From the NCBI GenBank assembly GCA_030770535.1, contig JASVEC010000013.1, forward strand, positions 434,001-498,000: a DNA stretch of 64,000 nucleotides. Reading direction: 5' to 3'. A model generated the notes under the pieces. The model saw only the letters and a program-made list of their open reading frames with translations. It was not told where the DNA came from and did no database searches. This DNA is from Batkoa obscura. Its lineage: Eukaryota; Entomophthoromycota; Entomophthoromycetes; Entomophthorales; Batkoaceae. Each line of letters begins with the position of its first letter. Position 1 is the stretch's first letter. Both the position numbers and the translations under genes were made by a program. Below are positions 9,577 to 19,986 of the stretch, one piece after another.

Positions 9577-11959
9577 TGTATTTATAAGTAACTTGTATCT
9601 AATTTAATATAATATTATAGGATAGTAAAGCGACTACTATTTATACTTCTTAATCCCACTGTATACCTACATTATAAATATAAAAACAGTTGATACCATG
9701 GATATGTCAAATTAAGCTTAATAGATCGCTTTGTTTATAACTTAAATTATATTAACAACACATGGTATGTTATAACACATTGTTGTTGACTGAGTACTAT
9801 ACTGAATTATTTTTATAATATTAAACTTTTATTATCTATCCTTTATATGAACTTTTTACGTTTGTATTTATTAATTATCTAAATAAAAATAAGCTAACTT
9901 TTATACACCCTGTTAATAAATTATTTAATCTAGAGTTTATTTAATTTTATAATATTTTATCCCGACTTTGTTAACTAATAGAGAGTAAATAATAACTATC
10001 TCGATTTTCCTTTTATTTATTATTCCTCTACATATCAATGTTATGAATGAAATAATATAAACAGTTAAATAAAGTTATAGCATGTTGCTTTGGCTTATAA
10101 GGCATGTAACATTTAATTTTTTATTAGAGTTATTATTTGGATTTGTTTCATTTTAGTCCTATAAAAATTTTGATATCGATTGAACAAATAAATATTTTAT
10201 GATAGTCCAAATGTTAAAGTCTTTAAAGCTCTTATTCTTAGTACATATTTCAAAAATTAAAAACAAATACAACAAATATAATCAAAGAATAAATAAATAT
10301 AAAAAACCTGAGTTTTTTACCAAAAATTAAGTCACCTTGAAATTTGAAATTTGAAAAAATTCTTCGTAAATTACTAAATTCAAAAGGGGGGTTACCCATA
10401 AAAAAACTAGTATAATATATTTGAAATTTTTATTTAAATATTCAATACAAAACAATAAAAAACTTACATCTTTAAAACTGAAATCGTGGAGTATAGGGAA
10501 TTATTTAATAATTTACTAATGGTACTCCGGGAACATGGTTTTAACAATAGACGTTTACAAATATTTATAAATAAATCACAAAAAAAGTTATTGTTAAGAC
10601 AATAATTAATTAAACAAGTTATTTAATTAACCAAGTCTAGTTTCATACTGATAAAAACCAGAGATGATCGCTATAGAATAAAATAAGCCTAAATCCTCTT
10701 CACCATAAAATACCTTATATATTTAGCCCCTTATGAATAATTTTCACTTATATTTGAAAACGTATTCGGTTTAGTCCTATTCAAGTTAGTTATATGGTTA
10801 TTGTTTTTAGTTTACTTTCTTAATATAATTAATGAACCACGGGTTAAATTACAAGCCTAATGATAATCTAGATGTAAAATCAGTATTGTTTATTCAAATT
10901 TAAGCTTATAACATAAAATATTAATAACTTGAATAAAGCGTGTTTTTTTGTCAATACTGTAAAAGTTAAGATTTGAATTGGAGGTAACAACCAGACAGGT
11001 ACAAAACATTTCACAGCAAAAAAGGCCAATTTTGGTTAAAGTTTAATTCTAGTCGAAAAAACCGATTACTGAATTAAATAGTTACTAATAGCTTTTAATA
11101 GAATTAGTTAGGCTTAGGTTAGGGATGAGATATGAGTTTAAAATTTATTGGCAATTTGTTTCACATAAACCTATACTTTATTAATTTTTTTACCTATTTG
11201 GTCATTGTCCCCTACCATTGGAATCAAGGTTAAAACTAAGGGCCTTTATAGTATACATCATATTTTACAGACTATAGCCCTGTTTTAGAAAAAACATTCC
11301 AATCGAAAAAAACTGAGGCAATTTTTGTTGAAAGCCACAATGAAAATAGGTTCAGTTTCAATTTGACTAATAGAACAACAGGTTGCACCTAGATGTCATT
11401 CGCTAACTTTAATTTGTAACTAGTTTTTTTTAGCGTGAAACTAAGAGTCAAAGATTTAATATCACTAGATTATACTATTAAAAAAAATTAGCCACAAATT
11501 AAAAACAATAAAGACGCTTAACTGCAATTCGCTCTAAGATCATTAAATTTTTATAAATTAGATTTTTTGACTGGGATTTTGCTAGACAGGTCGTTTATAT
11601 AGCGTTATACAAAGGGAGGGGATAATAGTTCATAAAATAAAGTGACTTTAGTACCAATTTTTTTGTGTCACAAAAATTAATTCTTTATCCAAAATTTAAT
11701 AAAAAATATTACCCTGTTCAATAGAACAGCATTATCTATTTATTATGAAGGTTATAAAGGTTAATAAAGGAACTAAATTTTTACAAACAGCAGGTCGTAA
11801 CTACATTTAGCTTTATAATATTGTATTTTATTCTTAAAAAACAATAAAGCTTACTGGTCAAATATTTGTGCACAATACCTTGCAATTCGTTTGTATAATA
11901 TTAATTACAGTAACTAAGTTCGATTAAAATATTTTTTTGGTCTATTAGTTTATCTTTTA
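9577..11959. other. Long gene-free stretch, possible decayed coding pieces
   Basis: About 2.4 kb without an intact gene. Two plus-strand stretches read like coding remnants: about 10972-11030 (RFELEVTTRQVQNISQQKRP) and about 11307-11385 (KTEAIFVESHNENRFSFNLT), each followed by stops. They could be parts of a gene that decayed next to the kelch pseudogene, but I cannot assign a family. Confidence 0.35.
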
Positions 11960-13337
11960 ATGTTCAACTTGTTATTTCTTATTTTTTTCTTTTATAAAGT
12001 TATTGCGTATTTGTCAAGATTACAAGACGGAGGATGCATTGTAGTTGAAGATAAAGTATATTATTTGTGTGGGTATACATCTATACCTAATATAAAAGAA
12101 GTAGTAGACCGAAATCAAGATGTGTTTACGTTAAATTTAAAAAATGGACTTAAAGTGATCAACAATTCGATAGAATGGGAAAAAAATGAAGTAGTTAATT
12201 ATCCAAGAATAGGCACGATCTTACTTCTTTACAATTGAGAATGGAACTAAAACTATTGGAAGCATTTACCAGAGCAGACTTAAAAAAGGATTATTATTTA
12301 ACTTTTTTAATATTGAAAAAAATGAATGGTATGGTGAAAATAGTATTGAAAATATGTATTTGGAGTCTATTACAGATAGTAAGGAAAATATAACGTGTTA
12401 TCAGAGATATTTTATTTTGCAAGATGAAAATAGAGATAAACTATTTCATGTTTCTGGTTATTCTTTCAATATAAGTACCAGAGTAACAAAAGCATTCTAA
12501 ATGAAATCCTTTAATATAGAAACTAAAGAAATTAAATTCATGTTTGAGCCACCTCATAATATGATCATCCATCAATTATTTATTTCAAATAATAAACTGT
12601 ATTATTTTTTAGATTTAGGGTTAGAAGATCGTAAAAAAAGTGGTCAAAATAAACTATATGAATTGGATTTGAAGTCAAAGGATGTAAAAGAATATGATAT
12701 AAAACTCAAACACAATGATTATTTTGAGCCCATAAAATATAATCAATCAGTTTATTTTATCGGCTATGAAAAAGGCGAAGATGCTAATTTTTTAGGTGAC
12801 ATGTATGAGTTAAAGTTAAGCCCATTTTCATTCAAAAAGATGAAACAAATTAGAATCAATAACAATGGATGTTTTTCTATTTATAGGGATTATCTGATAA
12901 ACTCATTTGGTTTATATTTTATCAGTAAAGAAAGTAAAAAGTCGATAGAAAGCTCAAATAAAATATTATTAACAAACATGTCTAATTGGGAACAAATTGA
13001 TCATTTACCTTCATCATTAAGCAATAGTAATTATGGTAAACAAACAAATTATAATAGTTATATCAATAGAGCAATAGAATGCATCGCTGGTTTATTAGTA
13101 GGAATTATAACAATGACTTCAATCATATTATTGCTATTTTATAAGTACAGAAACAAAAAAGAAAGATCACCAAGTATAATAACCGATACTATTGTCATTG
13201 AATCTATTAACCCTTTAAATGACAAATATGACCATCACAATATGGATCTTTTTAGCTATTCTCATGAAATTGACAACCATAGTACTATGCTGCCTGTCAA
13301 AACAGAACTTAAAGTAAATAGAATTGTTTATGACTAA
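11960..13337 (+). pseudogene. Broken kelch-repeat receptor-like membrane protein gene
   Basis: Three open pieces follow one another. 11960-12238 starts with a signal-like MFNLLFLIFFFYKVIAY and then DGGCIVVEDKVYYLCG, a typical first kelch blade strand. The frame then shifts once, near 12210-12236, into a piece that continues FTIENGTKTIGSIYQSRLKK. That piece ends in a TAA at 12498-12500 directly before an in-frame ATG, after which 12501-13337 continues with further blades (KLYYFLDLG, NKLYELDLKSKD, QSVYFIGYEKG, GDMYELKL), one membrane helix (ECIAGLLVGIITMTSIILLL) and a basic, acidic-rich cytoplasmic tail. The order of signal, kelch propeller, one helix and tail is common in early-diverging fungal surface proteins. 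One frameshift and one stop suggest recent loss; sequencing error is an alternative. Confidence 0.65.
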
Positions 13338-14175
13338 AAGTAGAAACTTTACTTTGGTCAAACACTTAATGATAGCGCTGAGTCCAAAATGTACATAATA
13401 TGAACTCGATATCTTCTGTTATACTCAAAAAATCTAAGCATCAGTGTATGTATTAAGCTGCCCAAGAAATATATTTTTAGCTAAGAACCCTCCTGGACAC
13501 CAGGGTATCAGTTTCATTTTTTATTTTAAATACAATGCTTGTCTCCATCAAAAAGTTCTTTGATTCACATTAATTTTGTATTTAATCTATGGCTTTGATC
13601 CAGTAAAACAATAAAACACCTATAGACAAACTATACATATTCAAAAGAAGGAGTTTATAGATTATCAAATGCTAATTTAATGGACTAACACATATTTTTT
13701 AAATGGTTTAAAGTATTTCATAATTAGCTTACAAATATTTGATAATATTGTGTCAAAAGGGCCTTTTTACAACATCGCACCCCTGTATCATATCACTTAA
13801 AGATCTTATATCAATGGCCGCCATATTTTTCACTTCAATAAAACCTCTTTCCGTATAACCATTACCTCATTGCTTTTACTTGACATTTTGTTATATACTA
13901 AATCAAATCAATCATAAAACTTTCCTAATTTACTCATAACCCAGATTAAAACATTTATTTTTTCAGAAATTAAACTTACCATCCACATCTTAGTCAATGG
14001 ACAGGGACGTCTTTTTAAAACCTTATTTATTTGAATAAAAATACATATCTATTTATTGATTCAATAAAGCTATTACCCTTTGATCATCTACTTAAAATAG
14101 ACTAAAAAATGATTTATATACCAATTATTAAGAAAAAAGCAAAATTGTCAAATCAACAATTGCTAAATAAGAGAA
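13338..14175. other. Intergenic, nothing recognised
   Basis: No open frame of coding character, no repeat of the families seen elsewhere. Somewhat less AT-rich around 13485-13650. Confidence 0.4.
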
Positions 14176-14177
14176 AA

Positions 14178-14250
14178 GGTCCCGTGGCCCAATGGATAAG
14201 GCGTCTGTCTACGGAACAGAAGATTCCAGGTTCGATCCCTGGCGGGATCA
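14178..14250 (+). tRNA. tRNA-Arg (ACG anticodon), left-arm copy
   Basis: 73 nt. Acceptor GGTCCCG/CGGGATC, anticodon stem TCTGT/ACAGA around CTACGGA (ACG, read as ICG), T arm CCAGGTTCGATCCCTGG, discriminator A. Poly-T downstream can terminate transcription. Identical to the minus-strand copy at 19612-19684. Confidence 0.97.
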
Positions 14251-14267
14251 TATTTGTTTCTTTTTTT

Positions 14268-14402
14268 TATAAATTTTTTATTTTTTAGCTATATTAAATA
14301 CTTTTTTAATATAAATTTTTTATTTTTTAGCTATATTAAATACTTTTTTAATATAAATTTTTTATTTTTTAGCTATATTAAATACTTTTTTAATATAAAT
14401 TT
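14268..14402 (+). repeat. 42-bp minisatellite, about 3.2 units
   Basis: Tandem unit of 42 bp containing TTTTTTAGCTATATTAAATA and TTTTTTAATATAAA. It begins just after the tRNA-Arg terminator. The mirrored array in the other arm has one more unit. Confidence 0.9.
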
Positions 14403-14463
14403 TAATACATAATTAAATACATATAAGCTTGTACTTACTAAACAAAAAATATAAGTTAAAAGA

Positions 14464-14511
14464 TATAAATTATAAATTATAAATTATAAATTATAAATTA
14501 TAAATTATAAA
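14464..14511 (+). repeat. ATAAATT heptamer array
   Basis: About seven head-to-tail copies of a 7-bp unit between the minisatellite and the crystallin-like gene, with the same length in both arms. Confidence 0.85.
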
Positions 14512-14554
14512 ACAACTCATGATAATAATAATATAATTTATTCATATAAAAAAA

Positions 14555-14944
14555 CTAACAAGACCCATAACGATTTAATTTAACAAAAACAGAGTCTGGA
14601 CATCCTTTTTTAGAGTCTAAATCAATTGATCCACTTTGCATTTGATCAATTACATGACCAATACAATCTTTACCATAATGAAAGGTAATCTGGGTGGTAC
14701 CTGTAGATAATAGCGATTTGATAGAGAAATTGGGCACATCATTAGTACAGCCATAAATTCCTTTGATTGTTACATTTTTATTTTCACCTTTAAAATTAGG
14801 CTCAGAATAAAAGGAAGCGTCCATGGTAGGATTGGAATTTGGGTTCAAACTGACATCTCCGCAATTGTTGGTGATGGCTGGACACTTTTCGCAAGTGAAG
14901 AGATTATAAGATAAAATAGTTAAAAAGATTGATTTTAGTTGCAT
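14555..14944 (-). CDS. Secreted beta/gamma-crystallin-like protein, left-arm copy
   Basis: 129 aa from the ATG at 14944. A signal peptide (QLKSIFLTILSYNLFTC) precedes a Cys-rich domain. The Greek-key signature is present as ASFYSEPNFKGENKNVTI and a second strand set ITFHYGKDCIGHVI; the protein ends VKLNRYGSC. Six or more Cys after the signal suggest disulfides in a secreted protein. The fold is like spherulin-3a and small fungal crystallin-like proteins; the function of these is largely unknown (spore or stress protein, calcium binding or inhibitor have been proposed for relatives). It is identical to the copy at 18876-19265 and a close paralogue of 20724-21113. A longer reading from an upstream TTG was rejected because the paralogue starts at the same Met. 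Confidence 0.85.
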   Translation of the reverse strand: MQLKSIFLTILSYNLFTCEKCPAITNNCGDVSLNPNSNPTMDASFYSEPNFKGENKNVTIKGIYGCTNDVPNFSIKSLLSTGTTQITFHYGKDCIGHVIDQMQSGSIDLDSKKGCPDSVFVKLNRYGSC

Positions 14945-15008
14945 TTTAAGTTTCAATTATATTGAATTGATAAATGATTTTTATTTTCTTTGATAGATGT
15001 TTATTTTG

Positions 15009-15016
15009 TTTATATA
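15009..15016 (-). promoter_or_regulatory. TATA box of the left crystallin-like gene
   Basis: TATATAAA on the minus strand, about 65-72 nt before the ATG. Mirrored at 18804-18811. Confidence 0.6.
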
Positions 15017-15184
15017 ACTTATTGATGTTTGTATATTACTATATGACTATTATGATATAAATCTTCACTCTTTTTTCAAAACATTTATTTTAAAATTTTA
15101 TTTTTATGCTAATTAACTATTTTTAATTAAGCTATAAATAATAGTATTTTATGCACATAGTAGTTAAGTTAATTTATCTTTATA

Positions 15185-15283
15185 TGAGGATGTTTTTTGG
15201 TTTCATTATTTTTTCCATTTTTTAAGCGCTATTTGAGCGGAAAGATTATTAGTAAATTTCTTAAACAAAAAAATACATCCCCA
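15185..15283 (+). mobile_element. A-family miniature element (copy 4)
   Basis: TGAGGATGTTTTTTGG ... ACATCCCCA, flanked by TA on each side; core GCGCTATTTGAGCGGAAAGA. Confidence 0.88.
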
Positions 15284-15454
15284 TATGTTTTAATAGAATA
15301 TTAAAAATGGTATAAATATGCTATTACATCAATTTCAAAAATTATATTAATTGAACTATTAACATGAATTTATAAATGCTTTATATTATGATGTAATAAT
15401 AGGATAGAAAATATCAAAGATTATTGTTTTGGAATACTATAATGTTAAACTATA

Positions 15455-15548
15455 TGGGGATGTTTTTCTTGACTTCACTTTTCCATCTTTTAAGCGTTAT
15501 TTGAGTGGAAAGATTGTTAGTAAATTCTTACATAAAAATACATCCCCA
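15455..15548 (+). mobile_element. A-family miniature element (copy 5)
   Basis: TGGGGATGTTTTTCTTGACT ... ACATCCCCA flanked by TA. It lies only about 170 bp from copy 4 in the same orientation. Confidence 0.88.
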
Positions 15549-15738
15549 TATGTTAAAATTCCGCTTTAAAACATTAAGGGATAATTGATTTTTGATAGTG
15601 TATTGTTTGTTCTTAAAAAAGTGTTTTATTTTAACCACTTAGTAAAAAATTGTATTAACTATTTTTATAGACTTAGTTTTAAAAATAACATAAAATAACA
15701 TTAATTTTATTAAATTTTAATATTAATAATCAGTGAAG

Positions 15739-17178
15739 TTAATTTTTCACAAGTTCATCAATGAAAGCTAAAACTTTAACTTTAGCTTCAGCAACTTCTT
15801 TAGAATCGGTACCTCTTGGAACAGTAGCATCCGAACAATGGGAGGCACCCTTAACAATAATGGAAGGCATCGATTTATAATAAGATTTAGAAACAGAGAG
15901 AGGCATCCAAGGATCTAATTCACCATTAACAAATAATAAATTCTTAATATAAATATCTTTAGAACGATATTTTAAATTAGTGGCATAAGTATTTGGTCTT
16001 TTTGGTCCAGCTGGACCAAAGAGATTCTTACAATATAAATCTTGATAGAAAGGTACTCTTGGTAAACGAGATCTAGTAGCAGAAGAGCCAAAATGAGGGG
16101 CTACTTGCCAATAACCAAATTCAGTGCAACATTGATATAACCATTGACGAGTAGCTGCACTAGGGTCACCCTTCTTTTCTGACTTAAAAGGAGTTAAATC
16201 AACAAAACTTTCACAGGTAGCGCCATTTAATACTTTTTTAAAATCTCTAGCAAAATCATCTAATTTTTCACTAGCAGTACCATTTAATTTTAAGGATTTA
16301 CAATAATCTACTACGTTACCAGGTTTATTATTATTATTATATTGAACAGTACCAGATACATAAGTTAATGCATCAACAAATAATTCATCACTAACTTTTT
16401 CACAAGTAAATTTGGATTTCAATGTATCAATATCTTTTCTATTTCTACTAAACATAATACTATCGATTTTCTTAAAGTTCTCAATATAATAATTCAAACA
16501 ATCTTTACCACCATTAAATTCTAAAGATCTTTGAACTTGTTGATCATATTCAAAAAAATCTTCTTTAGCTTCAACTGGAGCAGAAGAAGCAACTGCACCA
16601 TGAAATACTTCAGGATGTTTGAAACGAGTCCAAGCAGCTAAATTACCTGGATAACTACCACCAGAAATAATCCATTTAGTTTTTCCAAGATCATAATGAG
16701 GTTCATCCGATTGAGGTAATTTAACAGTTTTAGCAAAATTAGCTAAATCATCGACAGCTAATTCGGAACTAAGATACTGTAAACTCTTAGTAGATAAATC
16801 TGGCTTTGGATACGATTTACCGTAGAATCGATGTTCTAATGCATAAACTATTCCATTATGTTTTTCAGCTGCTTTAGCTAAAATAGAAATTTCAGTCCAA
16901 CGGGCATCTAATTCACCTTCACCACCAATAAATAAAAAGGCTGGGCCACCAGGTTTATAAAATTGATCATTTACAAAATATCTTTGTTGCCAATATTTTT
17001 TACTATCAGGTCCACCTTTATGTGTTAAGGTTTGATTAAACCACAATTCAGTACTTGGGTTGGCTAATCTGGAATTAAACTCATCCAACACCCGATCATC
17101 AATTTTTAAACTAACTAAAGGTAGTTTGGAGTATACAACAGATGCTATTAAGGAGGTTAATATTAATTTAATATTCAT
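15739..17178 (-). CDS. Secreted S28-family serine carboxypeptidase
   Basis: 479 aa, single exon, start chosen at the ATG 17178-17176; the frame stays open upstream only to a TTG. Signal peptide at residues 1-17 (MNIKLILTSLIASVVYS). Family marks in order: GGPAFLFIGGEGE (about 77-89), ALEHRFYGKS (113-122), the nucleophile Ser at about 175 in ISGGSYPGNLAAW, the Asp at about 422 in NGELDPWMPL and the His at about 447 in KGASHCSD. These form the Pro-Xaa carboxypeptidase / dipeptidyl peptidase II type triad. Length is normal for the family. The enzyme should cleave after proline in extracellular or vacuolar peptides. It sits alone in the spacer between the arms of a large inverted repeat. A decayed relative is at 1260-2290. 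Confidence 0.93.
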   Translation of the reverse strand: MNIKLILTSLIASVVYSKLPLVSLKIDDRVLDEFNSRLANPSTELWFNQTLTHKGGPDSKKYWQQRYFVNDQFYKPGGPAFLFIGGEGELDARWTEISILAKAAEKHNGIVYALEHRFYGKSYPKPDLSTKSLQYLSSELAVDDLANFAKTVKLPQSDEPHYDLGKTKWIISGGSYPGNLAAWTRFKHPEVFHGAVASSAPVEAKEDFFEYDQQVQRSLEFNGGKDCLNYYIENFKKIDSIMFSRNRKDIDTLKSKFTCEKVSDELFVDALTYVSGTVQYNNNNKPGNVVDYCKSLKLNGTASEKLDDFARDFKKVLNGATCESFVDLTPFKSEKKGDPSAATRQWLYQCCTEFGYWQVAPHFGSSATRSRLPRVPFYQDLYCKNLFGPAGPKRPNTYATNLKYRSKDIYIKNLLFVNGELDPWMPLSVSKSYYKSMPSIIVKGASHCSDATVPRGTDSKEVAEAKVKVLAFIDELVKN

Positions 17179-17237
17179 ATTTTTTAAATTAAACAAAATT
17201 AAAAAGTTGATTTGTTTACAATACAACAAACCTCTTG

Positions 17238-17245
17238 TTTATATA
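17238..17245 (-). promoter_or_regulatory. TATA box of the S28 peptidase gene
   Basis: TATATAAA on the minus strand, about 60 nt before the ATG. Confidence 0.6.
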
Positions 17246-18689
17246 CTTTTATTTATTTATAATGCAATAGTCATCCGGTAAGTCATGAGCTTTTTCTATA
17301 AAATGTTAAGTTATTCCATTCCTAAAATTACCGCTTTTTTGATCATTCACTAAATTTATTGAGGTATAGCTATTAAAATTTAATTACCACTTTTTTACTA
17401 ATTTCAATTTCAACTTAAAGTGGGCATTTTTGTTTTACACTTTACTCAATATAAAGATATAAAAATTACTATAGTTGAATTTATTAAATACAAAAAATAA
17501 AGGCCCGGTTTATGATTAAATCTAATTTCTAAAAATTGCGCATTTGAATTTTAACAGTTGTATTCAAATTTTATTCCCACCAAATTATTGGAGAATTGAT
17601 AAAATTAATAAAATATCATACTATCCCTAAAGTCATATGCTAGAATATTAAATTCAATAGCAAAATATAAATTAGTTTAAGACTATAAAAAAATGAGCTC
17701 TAAAGATATAAAACAATGATATAATATTTTTATATTATAGATAAACCATTAATTTAATATTGTAAACGTTATAATATTGAATTTTTTTTAAGATATTTTT
17801 TTGAATAGTTCTTAACATATTACTAAATCTCAATAAAGTAGATCTGTTAGTTTACTAATATTTTTATAGCATTTAATTAACTTTTACCAAAAAATAACTT
17901 AATTTAATTAAATGGCATAAGTAATCACGTTCAAGAATATGAGTTCTGAAGATAACAATTCAAACAAATACCGTATATTACTCATCTAATGTAAATGAAA
18001 CTCAAATATTTTCAACTTTTAATATTGTTTTAATTGAATTTAAATCCTATTGATGCTAGTGATTAATGCTTTAAAATAGAATCAATAAGTTTAAAAGTTA
18101 ATAATAGATAAAATTTATAGCTTTTACACTTTACTTTTTTATAAAAATAAATAATAAATATGTTCATTTGTTTATGTACATAAAGCAATATGAGGATGTG
18201 TTTTTATGTTTAAGAATTTTGCTAACAATCTTTCCACTCAAATAGCGCTTAAAAGATGGAAAAAGTGATGAAGTCAAAAAAAACACCCCCATATGATATT
18301 TTAATTTTTTTTAATCTTGAACCTTTACAAGTGACTTATTAATGTAAAATATTATTAAAAAAGAAGTTAGAAAGCTATTTGACTCTGGCCGATTTACCTT
18401 TAGAATTACAGTTAAGGTGAGAAAAAGCTAAATGAGTAGCAGTAGGCCACACTATCTATCATTCAAGAGAGAGATTAGGAGCTAACAAATCAACATCTGA
18501 GCCTGTGTGAATGTTCACAGTGTGAGCAATAATGCTCTAAAGAACTGAGGATATGAAGGTGGTTGCAAAGGCGGGGCCTATATCAGGGAGAAGCACTTGA
18601 AGGTAGCTAGGAAGAAACAATGAGGAGTCAATTGAGAAGCTTGTAATGGAACAAAACGCATTAGTCTAATATTTTGTGTGGATGATAGT
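17246..18689. other. Inverted-repeat spacer, right part
   Basis: No intact gene. Contains the A element at 18191-18291. From about 18360 to 18670 the sequence is markedly less AT-rich than its neighbours and has short coding-like runs (for example KEVRKLFDSGRFTFRITVKV, and YEGGCKGGAYIREKHLKVAR) broken by stops. It may be a decayed gene of unknown kind. Confidence 0.45.
18191..18291 (-). mobile_element. A-family miniature element (copy 6)
   Basis: TGAGGATGTGTTTTTATG ... ACACCCCCA, flanked by TA on both sides. Confidence 0.88.
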
Positions 18690-18803
18690 TTAATTAAAAA
18701 TAGTTAATTAGCATAAAAATAAAATTTTAAAATAAATGTTTTGAAAAAAGAGTGAAGATTTATATCATAATAGTCATATAGTAATATACAAACATCAATA
18801 AGT

Positions 18804-18811
18804 TATATAAA
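18804..18811 (+). promoter_or_regulatory. TATA box of the right crystallin-like gene
   Basis: TATATAAA, 65-72 nt before the ATG at 18876. Confidence 0.6.
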
Positions 18812-18875
18812 CAAAATAAACATCTATCAAAGAAAATAAAAATCATTTATCAATTCAATATAATTGAAACTTAAA

Positions 18876-19265
18876 ATGCAACTAAAATCAATCTTTTTAA
18901 CTATTTTATCTTATAATCTCTTCACTTGCGAAAAGTGTCCAGCCATCACCAACAATTGCGGAGATGTCAGTTTGAACCCAAATTCCAATCCTACCATGGA
19001 CGCTTCCTTTTATTCTGAGCCTAATTTTAAAGGTGAAAATAAAAATGTAACAATCAAAGGAATTTATGGCTGTACTAATGATGTGCCCAATTTCTCTATC
19101 AAATCGCTATTATCTACAGGTACCACCCAGATTACCTTTCATTATGGTAAAGATTGTATTGGTCATGTAATTGATCAAATGCAAAGTGGATCAATTGATT
19201 TAGACTCTAAAAAAGGATGTCCAGACTCTGTTTTTGTTAAATTAAATCGTTATGGGTCTTGTTAG
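18876..19265 (+). CDS. Secreted beta/gamma-crystallin-like protein, right-arm copy
   Basis: 129 aa, identical in sequence to the product of 14555-14944, with the same signal peptide, Greek-key segments and Cys pattern. Its 5' flank with the TATA box and its 3' flank are also copied, so both genes should be expressed alike. Two identical copies in inverted orientation point to a very recent duplication or continuing gene conversion. Confidence 0.85.
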   Translation: MQLKSIFLTILSYNLFTCEKCPAITNNCGDVSLNPNSNPTMDASFYSEPNFKGENKNVTIKGIYGCTNDVPNFSIKSLLSTGTTQITFHYGKDCIGHVIDQMQSGSIDLDSKKGCPDSVFVKLNRYGSC

Positions 19266-19308
19266 TTTTTTTATATGAATAAATTATATTATTATTATCA
19301 TGAGTTGT

Positions 19309-19356
19309 TTTATAATTTATAATTTATAATTTATAATTTATAATTTATAATTTATA
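19309..19356 (-). repeat. ATAAATT heptamer array, right arm
   Basis: Mirror of 14464-14511. Confidence 0.85.
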
Positions 19357-19417
19357 TCTTTTAACTTATATTTTTTGTTTAGTAAGTACAAGCTTATATG
19401 TATTTAATTATGTATTA

Positions 19418-19594
19418 AAATTTATATTAAAAAAGTATTTAATATAGCTAAAAAATAAAAAATTTATATTAAAAAAGTATTTAATATAGCTAAAAAATAA
19501 AAAATTTATATTAAAAAAGTATTTAATATAGCTAAAAAATAAAAAATTTATATTAAAAAAGTATTTAATATAGCTAAAAAATAAAAAATTTATA
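19418..19594 (-). repeat. 42-bp minisatellite, about 4.2 units
   Basis: Units begin at 19441, 19483, 19525 and 19567 (AATATAGCTAAAAAATAAAA). One unit more than in the left arm. A minus-strand frame across it gives a repeated peptide of 14 residues per unit, a by-product of 42 being a multiple of 3. Confidence 0.9.
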
Positions 19595-19611
19595 AAAAAA
19601 AGAAACAAATA

Positions 19612-19684
19612 TGATCCCGCCAGGGATCGAACCTGGAATCTTCTGTTCCGTAGACAGACGCCTTATCCATTGGGCCACGGGACC
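19612..19684 (-). tRNA. tRNA-Arg (ACG anticodon), right-arm copy
   Basis: Same 73-nt sequence as 14178-14250, on the minus strand. Sequence beyond the 5' end differs between the copies after about two bases, so the duplication boundary is almost at the tRNA end. Confidence 0.97.
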
Positions 19685-19884
19685 TTCTTTCTTTTATTAT
19701 AAATTATTATTTAAATTTTATATTATTTTTGATTTAACAGTGTAAATAGGTTAGCTTAAAAGCTCAGCTCAATTTTTGTCCAATTTGGATTTTTAATGAA
19801 AATTGCAAATTAAGCAAAGACGTTATGAAATTGGTTACTTTTGCTTATCTAAAGTTATTTATACGGGAACGTTTCTTTATCTAC

Positions 19885-19986
19885 TAGGGGATGTATTTTT
19901 ATGTTTAAGAATTTTACTAACAATTTTTCCACTCAAATAGCGCTTAAAAGATGGAAAAAGTGATGAAGCCAAAAAAAACGCCCTTA
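19885..19986 (-). mobile_element. A-family miniature element (copy 7)
   Basis: Begins (TA)GGGGATGTATTTTTATG, with the first T lost, and ends AACGCCCTTA, a changed right end. Core ACTCAAATAGCGCTTAAAAG intact. Confidence 0.82.

Larger units (their letters stand above)
14176..15130 (+). repeat. Left arm of large inverted repeat
   Basis: 955 bp whose reverse complement reappears at 18690-19686. It contains tRNA-Arg, a 42-bp minisatellite, an ATAAATT tandem array, the crystallin-like gene and its TATA element. The length difference between arms (955 against 997 bp) equals exactly one 42-bp repeat unit, and the genes inside are identical at the protein level and wherever I compared bases. The arm ends are sharp: homology stops just before the tRNA on one side and after TTTTAATTAA on the other. 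Confidence 0.93.
15131..15738. other. Inverted-repeat spacer, left part, with two A elements
   Basis: Unique spacer between the left arm and the S28 gene; contains A elements at 15185-15283 and 15455-15548. Nothing else seen. Confidence 0.5.
18690..19686 (-). repeat. Right arm of large inverted repeat
   Basis: 997 bp, reverse complement of 14176-15130 plus one extra 42-bp unit. Carries a crystallin-like gene (plus strand) and tRNA-Arg (minus strand). The arms are 3,559 bp apart. Confidence 0.93.

Noticed and set aside
13480-13545. Short minus-strand ORF (MKLIPWCPGGFLAKN...)
   Set aside because: 27 codons, no signal peptide shape, no promoter element; likely chance.
19408-19608. Minus-strand frame with a repeated 14-residue peptide
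   Set aside because: It is the translation of the 42-bp minisatellite; no start context, and the repeat is AT-rich non-coding DNA next to a tRNA.
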